Source: Bacteroidota bacterium (GTDB lineage Bacteria; Bacteroidota; Bacteroidia; Chitinophagales; Saprospiraceae). From it: DNA of 64,000 nucleotides. Under the pieces are notes generated by a model. That model had not been told where the DNA came from. It saw only the letters and a program-made list of their open reading frames with translations, and did not search any database. The position numbers and the translations under genes were made by a program. Location: the NCBI GenBank assembly GCA_020160935.1, contig JAIUPL010000020.1:45981-109980 (forward strand). Direction: 5' to 3'. Positions 42,201 to 49,743 of this stretch are shown piece after piece. Position 1 is the stretch's first letter. Every line of letters begins with the position of its first letter.

Positions 42201-43304
42201 GTCGGTCACCGTAGCACTGTAATTTCCGGAAGGTACGTTGTGCGGGTTTTCGCCGCTGAGGCCGCCGCTCCATTCAATTTTATAGGGTGGAACGCCGCCT
42301 GTTATTTTCAGGCGCAATTCTGCGTCTTTGCCATTTCCTGTGCAACTGATGGGCTGTTCAATCAGGAAATTCACGGTCATGGAAGATGCCTTGTCGACAA
42401 TATACAGGCCTTTGTCTTCCGTGCCCACCCACACAGCGCCGTCGCTGTCGATGGCCATGTTGGAACCATACTGGCTGGTATAATATTCGGGGCCGCTGAA
42501 GGTGGTATAGGTGCCGTCGAGCAGGTCGAACCGGGTGAGAATACCCGAAACAAGCCACATTTTACCCGTAGCATCGATGTCGAAATCAGCAATTTGCCCT
42601 TCCAGATTCTTTTTTTCCAGATCGAGGTCGGACCACTTGTCGCCATTGGGCGCCTTGCTCAGTTCGCCGTCGGCCAAAACATAAGTCACGGTGCCGTACT
42701 CGCGAATACGCTGCACGGTGTATCCCGAAAATTCGGATTTCCAGCGACCCGGAGGTCCGTACATCAGTCCATCGTCGGTGCCCACCCAGAGGCGGTTGCT
42801 TTTATCCTGAAAAATGATGGTGATGTTGTTGGAGCGCAGTTTGGAATTGACGGTTTTGTACTGTTGCACCAATTGCAACTGCGGGTTCGTTTTCAATTGA
42901 AACAAACCCGCCTGATCGGTACCCAGCCAGAGCGTGCCGGAAGCCGCATCGTACCAGGCTGCGGTAACTACTGCATCGTTGCCTGCAATTTTTTTAAAAT
43001 CGGCATCCAGCCACACATAATCTGCATTGCCGCCGCGGTACGAAAGCACGGAGCGTTCGCCTTCTTTCAGGATGCGTGGTGTGGAAAAATCGGCGGCCTT
43101 GATTTGAAACACACCTTTGTTGTTGGAGGCCCATTTGCGGCCGTCTGCATCGATCGTTACATTCAGTACCGGTATGGTGCGGTCGATGGCCGAACTGCGG
43201 GTTACTTCAAGACCGGCTTTCTGGGCAACATTTTCAGAGAGAACAAACAGACAGAACGTCAGGGTAAACGCCCATCGCAGGCGGGAAAAAAAACTATTCA
43301 TCAT
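39258..43304 (-). CDS. Giant secreted propeller / SprB-repeat / OmpA-domain protein
   Basis: 1348 residues. Signal peptide about 1-27; a region of two-component-regulator-propeller-like blades (about 35-310: GTLWLGTDQAGLFQL, SNRLWVGTDDGLMYG, GAVWVGTEDKGLYIV); then twelve Ig-like SprB-type units arranged as six A/B pairs (about 311-1210), with A units carrying SEKTSIKCAGEKA and B units APASTGNADGKA plus WDNGETTA; finally an OmpA peptidoglycan-binding domain (LNFDTDSASL near 1243, NTSAEGRKTNQRVEI at the end). Each A/B pair spans about 152 residues and the DNA is repetitive. Probably anchored to peptidoglycan beneath the outer membrane. The role is unknown. Confidence 0.88.
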   Translation of the reverse strand: MMNSFFSRLRWAFTLTFCLFVLSENVAQKAGLEVTRSSAIDRTIPVLNVTIDADGRKWASNNKGVFQIKAADFSTPRILKEGERSVLSYRGGNADYVWLDADFKKIAGNDAVVTAAWYDAASGTLWLGTDQAGLFQLKTNPQLQLVQQYKTVNSKLRSNNITIIFQDKSNRLWVGTDDGLMYGPPGRWKSEFSGYTVQRIREYGTVTYVLADGELSKAPNGDKWSDLDLEKKNLEGQIADFDIDATGKMWLVSGILTRFDLLDGTYTTFSGPEYYTSQYGSNMAIDSDGAVWVGTEDKGLYIVDKASSMTVNFLIEQPISCTGNGKDAELRLKITGGVPPYKIEWSGGLSGENPHNVPSGNYSATVTDSKGKARTVQVPVPDARLRISARQRKALTGPGKSDAVAEVDIEGNASGLQILWDNGEILATATKLSGGEHTVTVTDPKGCTATAKVNITEKVDPLVISISETESIKCAGEKTAAVAVKVTGGKAPFQYKWNNPSLSGEGASGLAAGGYQVTVTDAAGTTAFAAVVVPQPEPFAVIALAQSPATPGGADGKAQAQTTGGVVAKSFTWDNGETTAVATRLSPGQHSVTATNPSGCTATATVRILENIQPLSIVISEKTSIKCFGEKASLGVVVSGGKGPFVYKWSNPALTGDQPTGIAGGDYQLTVTDALGVTSIAAISLKQPEKLTLKATLEAPASTGNRDGKALAQPAGGAGNYIFQWTSGESGSAATRLAPGNNGVTVTDANGCTASATVSVSENIQPLSVSISEKTGIKCAGDKTATIAVDVTGGKPPFDYQWNNPTLNGAQLTGQPNGDYLVTVTDAAGNSSTARISVVQPKPLLVNASVQGPASTGNADGKALVQVTGGTGAQTFKWDNGESTAAAVQLAPGQHSVVVTDANGCVATTSVNIFENIQPLAVKLTEKTSIKCAGEKAALFAQASGGKAPFKYQWSAPTLSGDQPSDVVAGTYSVTVVDVTGKTISASITVSQPQPIVLTATVQAPASTGNADGKAQAEVGGGTGTVSFKWDNGETTALAVKLAPGRHSVTATDANGCYNSVTVEISENVQPLSVKVSEKTAIKCAGEKATLQVQVSGGKTPFTFTWNNPALSGGQPSGVDAGAYELTVTDAKGTSQTVSVEVKTPAPLEVTLVRNIGATTDRSNDGKAELTVKGGSPKYSIVWDTKQTGLSAPKLALGKHSVVVTDANGCTQKVDFETEKRILPELTGNLESGQTIRMRLLNFDTDSASLKSESLPMLDELYDFMTENGSVVIEIGGHTNNVPPDEFADKLSTARAKTVADYLFAKGIDPKRVVYKGYGKRFPLVPNTSAEGRKTNQRVEIKILRLKD

Positions 43305-43314
43305 TTAAAAAATG

Positions 43315-43332
43315 GTGTTCGACGTCGAACAC
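43315..43332. promoter_or_regulatory. 18-bp perfect palindrome just upstream of the giant protein start
   Basis: GTGTTCGACGTCGAACAC is self-complementary without a spacer and lies 10 bp upstream of the start codon. Size and position suit a dimeric repressor site or a translational hairpin; no regulator gene adjoins. Confidence 0.5.
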
Positions 43333-43382
43333 GTTAAAAGGCTATAAACGCTGGAAGTTTGGAAGTTAGTACGCCGGATGGA

Positions 43383-43517
43383 AGTCCTGAGTCGTAAGTC
43401 CTGAGTCCTAAGTCTGTAGAGTTGACCACATTGGTTTCGGCGACTTCATAAATAAAGGCAAAAAAGTAACGTGGTCAACTCTACAGACTTAGGACTCAGG
43501 ACTTACGACTCAGGACT
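43383..43517. repeat. Long palindrome, family B, perfect 47-bp arms
   Basis: Arms 43383-43429 and 43471-43517 are exact complements around a 41-nt loop. The outer heptamers match the 13295 element but the inner stem reads AGAGTTGACCAC instead. It lies just beyond the stop of the minus-strand esterase gene and upstream of the giant gene. Confidence 0.95.
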
Positions 43518-43520
43518 CTC

Positions 43521-44930
43521 CTACTGTCTCACCAATTTCGCACTCAACCATTTCTGGCCGGCTTTTTTTACTTTGACGACATACACGCCTTTGGGCAGGT
43601 CGCCGGTCCAGATCGGGTCGCTTCCTGTAACGGTGCTATTGCGCCACACCTTGCCATCGGCGCCAATGATCTGGAGTTTGATTTTTTCGCTGGTTTTTAC
43701 ACTCGTCAGGCGCACCCAGGAGCCTGCAGGATTGGGATACACGCCAAACTCTTCCGAAGGGGCTTCATGTCCGGCAGACACCGCACCGGCAAACAGCCAC
43801 TGATAGGCTTCCGGGAACTCGCGCGCCCAGAACCACTCGGAGTGCTCGCCGTCGGAAGGTAACTTGACAAACCGCTCGGAAGCCGTAAAGCCAGCCGTAT
43901 TCATGGCGTTCGACACCTGTAGAATGTCATCTGTCACGTATTGCGGTTCGTCGCCACCGGCCAGGAAATACACGCGTGCCGGGCCTTGTTTGGGATGCGA
44001 TGCTACGTGGTTGGCCGGGTTGTTGTCGGCAAACCAGAAGGCGGGAGAGAAGACCCCTGCTTTGGAAAATACGTCCTGGCGCTCGGAAAAACCGTACATT
44101 GAAATCAGTCCGCCCATGCTGCTGCCCATGATGCCGGTAGTGAGGCGGCCGGGCAAGGTACGGTAATTGGCATCGATATAGGGTTTGAGGGTATTCACCA
44201 GAAAATCGACGTATTCATCGCCCTGGCCGCCGCCGTATTGCGGATTGACCCAGGGAGAGTATTCATTGAGGCGTTCGCCTTCACCGTTGTCGATACCTAC
44301 CACGATACAACCGTAGTCGCCTTGCTGGAAGAGGTTGTTCAGCGATTCATCCACTTCCCATTCGCCGGAAAAACTGGTTTGCACGTCGAACACGTTCTGT
44401 GCATCGTGCACGTACAGCACCGGATAATTTTTGGTGCTGGTGGCGTAATCGGGCGGCAGATACAGCCAGATGCGGCGGTGGCGGTTGAGTTGCGGGATGT
44501 AAAAATCATCATCGAGGATTTGTACGTTGGAGGCTGCAGTGGAATTGCCGCTGCTGCCACCGCCCAGGTCTTCCCAGGAAAGAATGGCTACCTGTACGGT
44601 TTTGGGCTGTCCGTTGTAGGTCGTTTCATGGTCGGGCTGGAAGCCGCCGGAGGCATTTCCTTCCACGGTAGACCAGCCGCCACGCGTGAATTTGTATTTC
44701 ACGGTACCAACCGGCGGGTTCAGGGTAATGCTGAACTGGCCATTGCCTTGGGGCGCCAGTATCTTGGTGGCGTCGCTGGAATTCCAGTTGTTAAAGGTAC
44801 CTGCGATGTAAATGCTCGATCCGGGTGGTGTGTTGCCGGGAATAGCCGTTACAACGATGGTGAGTTGGGAAAACAAAACAGCCGGCGCCAGCAGCAGCAA
44901 CAGGCAAATGCTTGAAAACAGTTTTTTCAT
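43521..44930 (-). CDS. Secreted esterase with starch-binding-like and T9SS sorting domains
   Basis: 469 residues: signal peptide ending LFSQ; an E-set or CBM20/48-like domain (about 22-115: IYIAGTFNNWNSSDATKIL, GTVKYKFTRGGW); an alpha/beta-hydrolase of the esterase D type (about 135-385) with nucleophile Ser in MGSSMGGLIS and a closing His in SDGEHSEWFW; and a type A T9SS tail (VYPNPAGSWVRLTS, KGVYVVKVKKAGQKW). It probably hydrolyses esters on carbohydrates at the cell surface. Gene order gives no pathway. Confidence 0.9.
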   Translation of the reverse strand: MKKLFSSICLLLLLAPAVLFSQLTIVVTAIPGNTPPGSSIYIAGTFNNWNSSDATKILAPQGNGQFSITLNPPVGTVKYKFTRGGWSTVEGNASGGFQPDHETTYNGQPKTVQVAILSWEDLGGGSSGNSTAASNVQILDDDFYIPQLNRHRRIWLYLPPDYATSTKNYPVLYVHDAQNVFDVQTSFSGEWEVDESLNNLFQQGDYGCIVVGIDNGEGERLNEYSPWVNPQYGGGQGDEYVDFLVNTLKPYIDANYRTLPGRLTTGIMGSSMGGLISMYGFSERQDVFSKAGVFSPAFWFADNNPANHVASHPKQGPARVYFLAGGDEPQYVTDDILQVSNAMNTAGFTASERFVKLPSDGEHSEWFWAREFPEAYQWLFAGAVSAGHEAPSEEFGVYPNPAGSWVRLTSVKTSEKIKLQIIGADGKVWRNSTVTGSDPIWTGDLPKGVYVVKVKKAGQKWLSAKLVRQ

Positions 44931-45107
44931 TTTTTAAAATCGGATAGGGAGAAAGAAAGGGCAAGGGACAATTTGCAACAGGCAAGGAGCGTCAAATGCA
45001 CAAGGCAACTCGTTGTCTGATCGTTCAAATGGCTGAGAGATGTTTAAAATTTTCCGCAAATGTCTTAAGATTTAAGCAATTTTCGGGCATAACATCCATT
45101 ATTTCGA

Positions 45108-45860
45108 ATGCTTTTCGTGCTTTCCAAAATTGTTGGGCTCTTTTTAAAGCCGCTCAACCTGATCGTGCTGACGCTGTTGTTAGCGTACCTGACCAAACGA
45201 CCGCGACTGCGCAGAAGAGCCCTGCGCGTGGCGTTGGCACTATTTCTTGTTTTCAGTAATCCCTGGCTCATCAGCGTTCTTTGTGGGTGGTGGGAAACAG
45301 GGCAAAAATCTCCATCCTCCATCTCCGAACCCTATGAAGCAGGTATCGTGTTGGGAGGATACATGGAAACACGGGTGGCAGCGCCGGAAGGCGTACCAAC
45401 GTTCAGTCGCTCAGGCAACCGCCTGTCCGCGGCTTTGTTACTCTACCAAACCGGTAAGGTCCGGCACCTGCTGCTTTCCGGCGGCTCAGGACGCCTGATC
45501 GGACATGAAAGCATTGAAGCGCACGAGGCCCGTGCATACCTGCTTAAATTGGGTGTGCCGGATACAGCGATCTGGGTAGAAGATCGCTCGCGCAACACCC
45601 GCGAAAATGCCTTGTACTCCAAAATGATAGTTGACAGCCTGGCTCCCGGCGCACGTTGTCTGCTCATCAGTTCGGCCTGGCACCTGCGGCGCGCTGATCT
45701 GTGTTTTCAGCGAGCCGGACTACCTTGCGACCTGTTCGGCACCGATTTTTTTGAGGAAAAAAGCCAGGGGAATCCGCTTCGATGGCTCGAACCCGACTGG
45801 AAAGCCTTGATGAAATGGGAATGTATGATGAAGGAATGGGTGGGGTCACTTGTGTTTTAG
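45108..45860 (+). CDS. YdcF/ElyC-family envelope protein (DUF218)
   Basis: 250 residues. Two N-terminal membrane helices (about 5-60) and a DUF218 domain: AGIVLGGYME near 77, SAALLLYQTGKVRHLLLSGGSG, the EDRSRNTRENALYSK motif and LLISSAWHLRRADLCFQRAGL. ElyC in E. coli affects peptidoglycan precursor lipid carrier metabolism; function here is inferred only from the family. The last residues SLVF and TAG come from TGTTTTAG octamers of the adjoining palindrome. Confidence 0.88.
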   Translation: MLFVLSKIVGLFLKPLNLIVLTLLLAYLTKRPRLRRRALRVALALFLVFSNPWLISVLCGWWETGQKSPSSISEPYEAGIVLGGYMETRVAAPEGVPTFSRSGNRLSAALLLYQTGKVRHLLLSGGSGRLIGHESIEAHEARAYLLKLGVPDTAIWVEDRSRNTRENALYSKMIVDSLAPGARCLLISSAWHLRRADLCFQRAGLPCDLFGTDFFEEKSQGNPLRWLEPDWKALMKWECMMKEWVGSLVF

Positions 45861-46001
45861 TGTTTTGGTGTTTTAGTGTTTTGGTGGTGCTTCGCGCTTG
45901 GCACAGGTGTTTATCCAGTGAAAGCCTCTAAGCATACTGAACCCAACATACCAAGCGCGAAGCACCACCAAAACACCAAAACCCAAAAACACTAAAACAC
46001 A
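45851..46001. repeat. Long palindrome, family D (TGTTTTAG/TGTTTTGG octamers), 51-bp arms
   Basis: Arms 45851-45901 and 45951-46001 match at 48 of 51 positions. The inner stem GTGCTTCGCGCTTGG is unique and perfectly paired. The left arm contains the stop codon of the YdcF gene and the right arm ends 7 bp before the NUDIX start. Confidence 0.93.
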
Positions 46002-46008
46002 CAAAAAA

Positions 46009-46596
46009 ATGTTTCAATTCAAAAAGCAGCATCCCGACGACGCCACCAACCCCTGGAAAACCCACTCAGTGGAAGAGCCCTACAAAAATCCCTGGATTCG
46101 GATTACGCATCGGCAGGTAACCAATCCTTCCGGCGGGCCAGGTATTTACGGCGTCGTGCATTTCAAAAATGTAGCCGTAGGCATTGTGCCGCTCGACCGC
46201 GAAGGATACACCTGGCTGGTGGGGCAGTACCGCTACACGCTGGAGCAGTATTCCTGGGAAATTCCCGAAGGCGGCGCGCCGCAAGGCTCCTCTACCCTTG
46301 CATCTGCACAGCGCGAATTGCTGGAAGAAACCGGCATTTCAGCGCAGAAATGGACACCCTTGCTCGAACTGCATACCTCCAATTCCGTAACCGACGAATA
46401 CGGCGTAGCCTATGTAGCCCAGGATTTGTCGTTCGGCGAAGCAGAACCCGAGGACACCGAAGACCTGCACGTTCGGCGTGTGCCATTTCAGGAGGCCGTC
46501 GACATGGTGCTGCGCGGCGACATCACGGATGCCCTGTCGATGGTGGCTATTTTAAAAACCAATGAATGGCTGCGCAACGGCACGCTCGTATTGTAG
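46009..46596 (+). CDS. NUDIX hydrolase
   Basis: 195 residues, similar to ADP-ribose pyrophosphatases. The Nudix box is GGAPQGSSTLASAQRELLEETGI (about 87-109), read here in two parts: GGAPQGSS then TLASAQRELLEETGI. The Arg-Glu and Glu-Glu residues that bind magnesium are present, but the first Glu of the consensus is Ser, as in some subfamilies. VGQYRYTLEQYSWEIPEGG precedes it and TDEYGVAYVAQDL follows. Substrate not determinable. Cytoplasmic. Confidence 0.92.
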   Translation: MFQFKKQHPDDATNPWKTHSVEEPYKNPWIRITHRQVTNPSGGPGIYGVVHFKNVAVGIVPLDREGYTWLVGQYRYTLEQYSWEIPEGGAPQGSSTLASAQRELLEETGISAQKWTPLLELHTSNSVTDEYGVAYVAQDLSFGEAEPEDTEDLHVRRVPFQEAVDMVLRGDITDALSMVAILKTNEWLRNGTLVL

Positions 46597-46599
46597 CCG

Positions 46600-46607
46600 T
46601 ATCTTTG
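46600..46607 (+). promoter_or_regulatory. Candidate -7 element ahead of the 46630 gene
   Basis: TATCTTTG matches TAnnTTTG, 22 bp before the start codon; no clear -33 box. Confidence 0.3.
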
Positions 46608-46629
46608 TCGCTCAAAATGCCTGCAAAAT

Positions 46630-47133
46630 ATGGAACCACCTATGCCAACCCATGACCAGACGCCCCTCGATAGTTTTCGGAAAGAAGAACTGGAAATATT
46701 TCAATCTTTTGAAAATCAGACTCTTGTAGACATCAACTATTACCTCTGGCTCAACCAGGCGGAACAAGAGGAAGAAGCACCGCTGCGGTTTTTATATGCA
46801 CTGGAACTGATATTTGAATCCAGCGAAGCCCTGATACTCTCTTCCGGTGAAGACACTGAGGCTATCCGCGTCATCGATGCCCAGTCGCTGGTAGATACGG
46901 CCCGGCAATTGCAGTCGCTACACGGGAAAGTGCTGATTCAGCGTATTTCAGCCCTTGCACAACCCTTGTGGCAAGGTGCTACCGGAAAAACGCTGGAAGC
47001 CATACGCCTTTCGCGCAATGAGCAGGGCCTTTACCAAAATGACGCTGTACTGTTCGATTTTGGAAACAAACAGATTTTACTCCAACTGAGCGAACGGGAA
47101 GGCCTGGAACTCGGAAGGTGGGAAGAGAATTAG
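46630..47133 (+). CDS. Hypothetical cytoplasmic protein
   Basis: 167 residues, acidic, no signal peptide or membrane helix. It appears to be helical in the first half (LDSFRKEELEIFQSFENQ, then YYLWLNQAEQEEEAPLRFLYALELIFESSEALILSSG) with beta strands later (NDAVLFDFGNKQILLQLS). I do not recognise a family. Codon use matches its neighbours. The 51-bp gap to the GH3 gene suggests the two may be co-transcribed, although a possible -7 element lies between them. Confidence 0.7.
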   Translation: MEPPMPTHDQTPLDSFRKEELEIFQSFENQTLVDINYYLWLNQAEQEEEAPLRFLYALELIFESSEALILSSGEDTEAIRVIDAQSLVDTARQLQSLHGKVLIQRISALAQPLWQGATGKTLEAIRLSRNEQGLYQNDAVLFDFGNKQILLQLSEREGLELGRWEEN

Positions 47134-47157
47134 AAAGAAAAATATGGCCTAACAGGC

Positions 47158-47165
47158 TATTTTTG
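47158..47165 (+). promoter_or_regulatory. Candidate -7 element ahead of the GH3 gene
   Basis: TATTTTTG fits the -7 consensus 19 bp before the ATG at 47185; no -33 box recognised. Confidence 0.3.
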
Positions 47166-47184
47166 CGCAAAAAATAATACCTGC

Positions 47185-48684
47185 ATGGGATTTCGCTCTA
47201 TCCTCACCCGCCCCTTTGCACACCTGATTGCCCGTTCTATCGATCGCTGGTCGGCCAGCGCTGTAGACCGGCAGGCGAATACCCTGCACCAGTTGGTAGC
47301 GCAAGCGAAGAACACCGCCTTTGGCCGCGACCACGGCTTTTCAGATATACGCGATTACGAGGATTTCAAAAAAGCCGTTCCCATTCGTGATTACGAAGAC
47401 CTGAAACATTACATCGAACGCATCAAAAACGGTGAAAACGATGTACTCTGGCCCGGGAAGCCTGCCTATTTTGCCAAAACATCGGGCACCACTTCCGGGG
47501 TAAAATACATTCCGATGAGCAAGGAAAGCACACCGCTGCACTTCGGAACCGCCCGAAATGCCGTGTTCAACTACTTCGCTCGTACGGGAAAGGGCCAATG
47601 GATGGACGGTAAAATGATTTTCCTGTCGGGCAGCCCCGAACTCGACGACATAGCAGGTATTCCCACAGGCCGGCTTAGCGGCATTTCCAACCACCTGGTA
47701 CCCGCCTGGCTGCGCACCAACCAGTTGCCTTCCTGGCAAACCAATTGCATCGACGACTGGGAAGAAAAACTCGAACACATCGTTCGGGAGACCAAAGACG
47801 CCGATATGCGCCTCATTTCCGGCATTCCGCCCTGGGTACAGATGTACTACGAGCGCCTGCTGGAACGCACGGGCAAACGCACGATCAAGGAAATATTCCC
47901 GAACTACTCCGTATTTGTGTACGGCGGCGTCAATTTCGAACCTTACCGCGCCAAACTCGAAGAACTCGTGGGCGGCCCCATCGATAGCGTGGAAACCTAC
48001 CCTGCTTCGGAGGGATTTATCGCTTTTCAGGATTGTTTTCCCAGCCAGGGACTGCTGCTGAATGCTGATGCGGGTATGTTCTTTGAATTTGTGCCCGTGG
48101 ATGAAATTTTTAATAAAAACCCTACGCGCCTCTGGCTGAAAGACGTGGAAATTGGCGTGAATTACGCACTGATTCTGCACACCAATGCCGGACTTTGGGG
48201 CTACAACATCGGCGATACAGTGCAGTTTGTAAGCAAAGACCCCTATCGCCTTGTCGTGAGCGGCCGTGTGAAACACTTCATTTCTGCTTTCGGCGAGCAT
48301 GTAATTGGCAAGGAGGTAGAAGAAGCGCTGCTGCCTGTGGCCAATGCTGCCGGCGTTCGCATTGTGGAGTTTACCGTAGCGCCGCAAGTAACGCCCCCGG
48401 AAGGTGGCATGCCGTACCATGAGTGGTGGATCGAATTTGACAACCCGCCCGCCGATTTACCGGCTTTCGAACTGGCCGTAGATGCGGCCATGCGCCAGCA
48501 AAATATTTACTACGACGACCTCATTACAGGAAATATCCTCCGTACCCTGCGCATTCGGCCGCTTCGGCGCGATGCTTTCCGGGAATACATGAAATCGCAG
48601 GGAAAACTCGGGGGCCAAAACAAGGTGCCGAGGCTCTCCAACGACCGTAAAATTGCGGATTGGCTGGATAACTGGAACAAATGA
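47185..48684 (+). CDS. GH3-family acyl-adenylating protein
   Basis: 499 residues, ANL-superfamily relative of plant GH3 acyl-acid amido synthetases. YFAKTSGTTSGVKYIPMS (near 93-110) is the phosphate-binding loop; PNYSVFVYGGVNFEPYR, VETYPASEGFIAFQ and LWGYNIGDTVQFVS, then SGRVKHFISAFGEHVIG form the adenylation core. Bacterial GH3 substrates are unknown; the plant enzymes conjugate hormones to amino acids. It is followed 4 bp later by an exported protein gene. Confidence 0.92.
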   Translation: MGFRSILTRPFAHLIARSIDRWSASAVDRQANTLHQLVAQAKNTAFGRDHGFSDIRDYEDFKKAVPIRDYEDLKHYIERIKNGENDVLWPGKPAYFAKTSGTTSGVKYIPMSKESTPLHFGTARNAVFNYFARTGKGQWMDGKMIFLSGSPELDDIAGIPTGRLSGISNHLVPAWLRTNQLPSWQTNCIDDWEEKLEHIVRETKDADMRLISGIPPWVQMYYERLLERTGKRTIKEIFPNYSVFVYGGVNFEPYRAKLEELVGGPIDSVETYPASEGFIAFQDCFPSQGLLLNADAGMFFEFVPVDEIFNKNPTRLWLKDVEIGVNYALILHTNAGLWGYNIGDTVQFVSKDPYRLVVSGRVKHFISAFGEHVIGKEVEEALLPVANAAGVRIVEFTVAPQVTPPEGGMPYHEWWIEFDNPPADLPAFELAVDAAMRQQNIYYDDLITGNILRTLRIRPLRRDAFREYMKSQGKLGGQNKVPRLSNDRKIADWLDNWNK

Positions 48685-48688
48685 TCAC

Positions 48689-49684
48689 ATGATGAATAAA
48701 ATAATCGCCCTCCTGCTTTTTTGCTCTTCGGGTTTGCTGGCACAGCAAACACCCGTATTCGTAGCCGATCAAACTTTCCGGCTCGACGGTACCAGCGAAT
48801 ATGTGTATGCCTTTGCAGAAGGCGATCAGGTCGATTTGTACGTGCAGGAACTGAGCGGGCGAAAAATTCGATCCGTTGAGTTTTTGCAGCACCCGGACTA
48901 TCCCCTGTTTCGGGCGTACGACCTCGATTCAGTGTTGAAAAAAACGATCCTGATTCCCCAAACCGGTATTTACCTGCTGCGCTTCGAAGAGGTAGGGATC
49001 AACCGGAAAATTTGCCGTTTCACCGTCCATCGCACCCCTGCCAGCGTCGAGTCGGCTCGCCTCAACACCCGCGTCGGCTGGGATATCCACGAATTTCCGC
49101 AATTCAGAGCCGGGAAACGCAGCGTGCAAACCGGAAAACGAACCGAAGTAGTGTCGCTGGGTGGCCAGGTGACCGTTGCCGCCAGCAAGTTTTACACAAA
49201 AAAACCGGTGAATGCCTATCAATTTACCTTGCCGCCCAATACCGTGCAATGGGCATATCGCATTGCTGTAGGCCAGGCTGTTTCAGACGCGCGCCGACAG
49301 GATGCCGACAAACTGAAATCGGCGCTGCAATCGGGCGCCGTAAAAATTATGGGTGTTCAACCCGAAACAGCGCTGGCCGCTTTCGCCCTCGGTATGGCCA
49401 TCGATATGACCGTGTCGACCAGTGGCGAAGATGTGGAATACGCGCTGGTGGACTGGGACAACTGGCAGCAATTTGCCAAATACAAAGATTATCAGGCATT
49501 TATCAATCAGGGAGGCATCAGCGTGGATGCGCAGCGGCGTTATTCGCCGTTGCAGGGCACATATTTTTTCGCTTTAAAAAGCAACAACTGGGTCGACGAC
49601 ATCAATGTCACCATCGACATCGAGGCGGTGACGGAAGTGCCATTGTTTGGAACAGAAATTTATCTGGAGCCGGTGCGGCCGTGA
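48689..49684 (+). CDS. Exported protein of unknown function
   Basis: 331 residues with signal peptide ending GLLAQ. The N-terminal part (about 25-120) has a GOLD-like beta pattern (EYVYAFAEGDQVDLYVQEL, then TGIYLLRFEEVGINRKICRF). A helical or Ala-rich middle (DADKLKSALQSGAVKIMG, ALAAFALGMAID) and a strand-rich end with GTYFFALKSNNWVDDINV follow. No family is known to me. The start 4 bp after the GH3 stop implies one operon; a possible link between adenylation and an exported product cannot be tested from sequence. Confidence 0.8.
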   Translation: MMNKIIALLLFCSSGLLAQQTPVFVADQTFRLDGTSEYVYAFAEGDQVDLYVQELSGRKIRSVEFLQHPDYPLFRAYDLDSVLKKTILIPQTGIYLLRFEEVGINRKICRFTVHRTPASVESARLNTRVGWDIHEFPQFRAGKRSVQTGKRTEVVSLGGQVTVAASKFYTKKPVNAYQFTLPPNTVQWAYRIAVGQAVSDARRQDADKLKSALQSGAVKIMGVQPETALAAFALGMAIDMTVSTSGEDVEYALVDWDNWQQFAKYKDYQAFINQGGISVDAQRRYSPLQGTYFFALKSNNWVDDINVTIDIEAVTEVPLFGTEIYLEPVRP

Positions 49685-49743
49685 AAAAAAAACATATCTT
49701 CGCACAAAACATCCACTACGCTTCACCTTAATCCTTCATTTCT

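Noticed and set aside
41622..43337. 571-residue plus-strand ORF opposite the giant protein
   Set aside because: Antisense shadow of the propeller and SprB-like units; Cys/Arg/Gly-rich with no recognisable domain.
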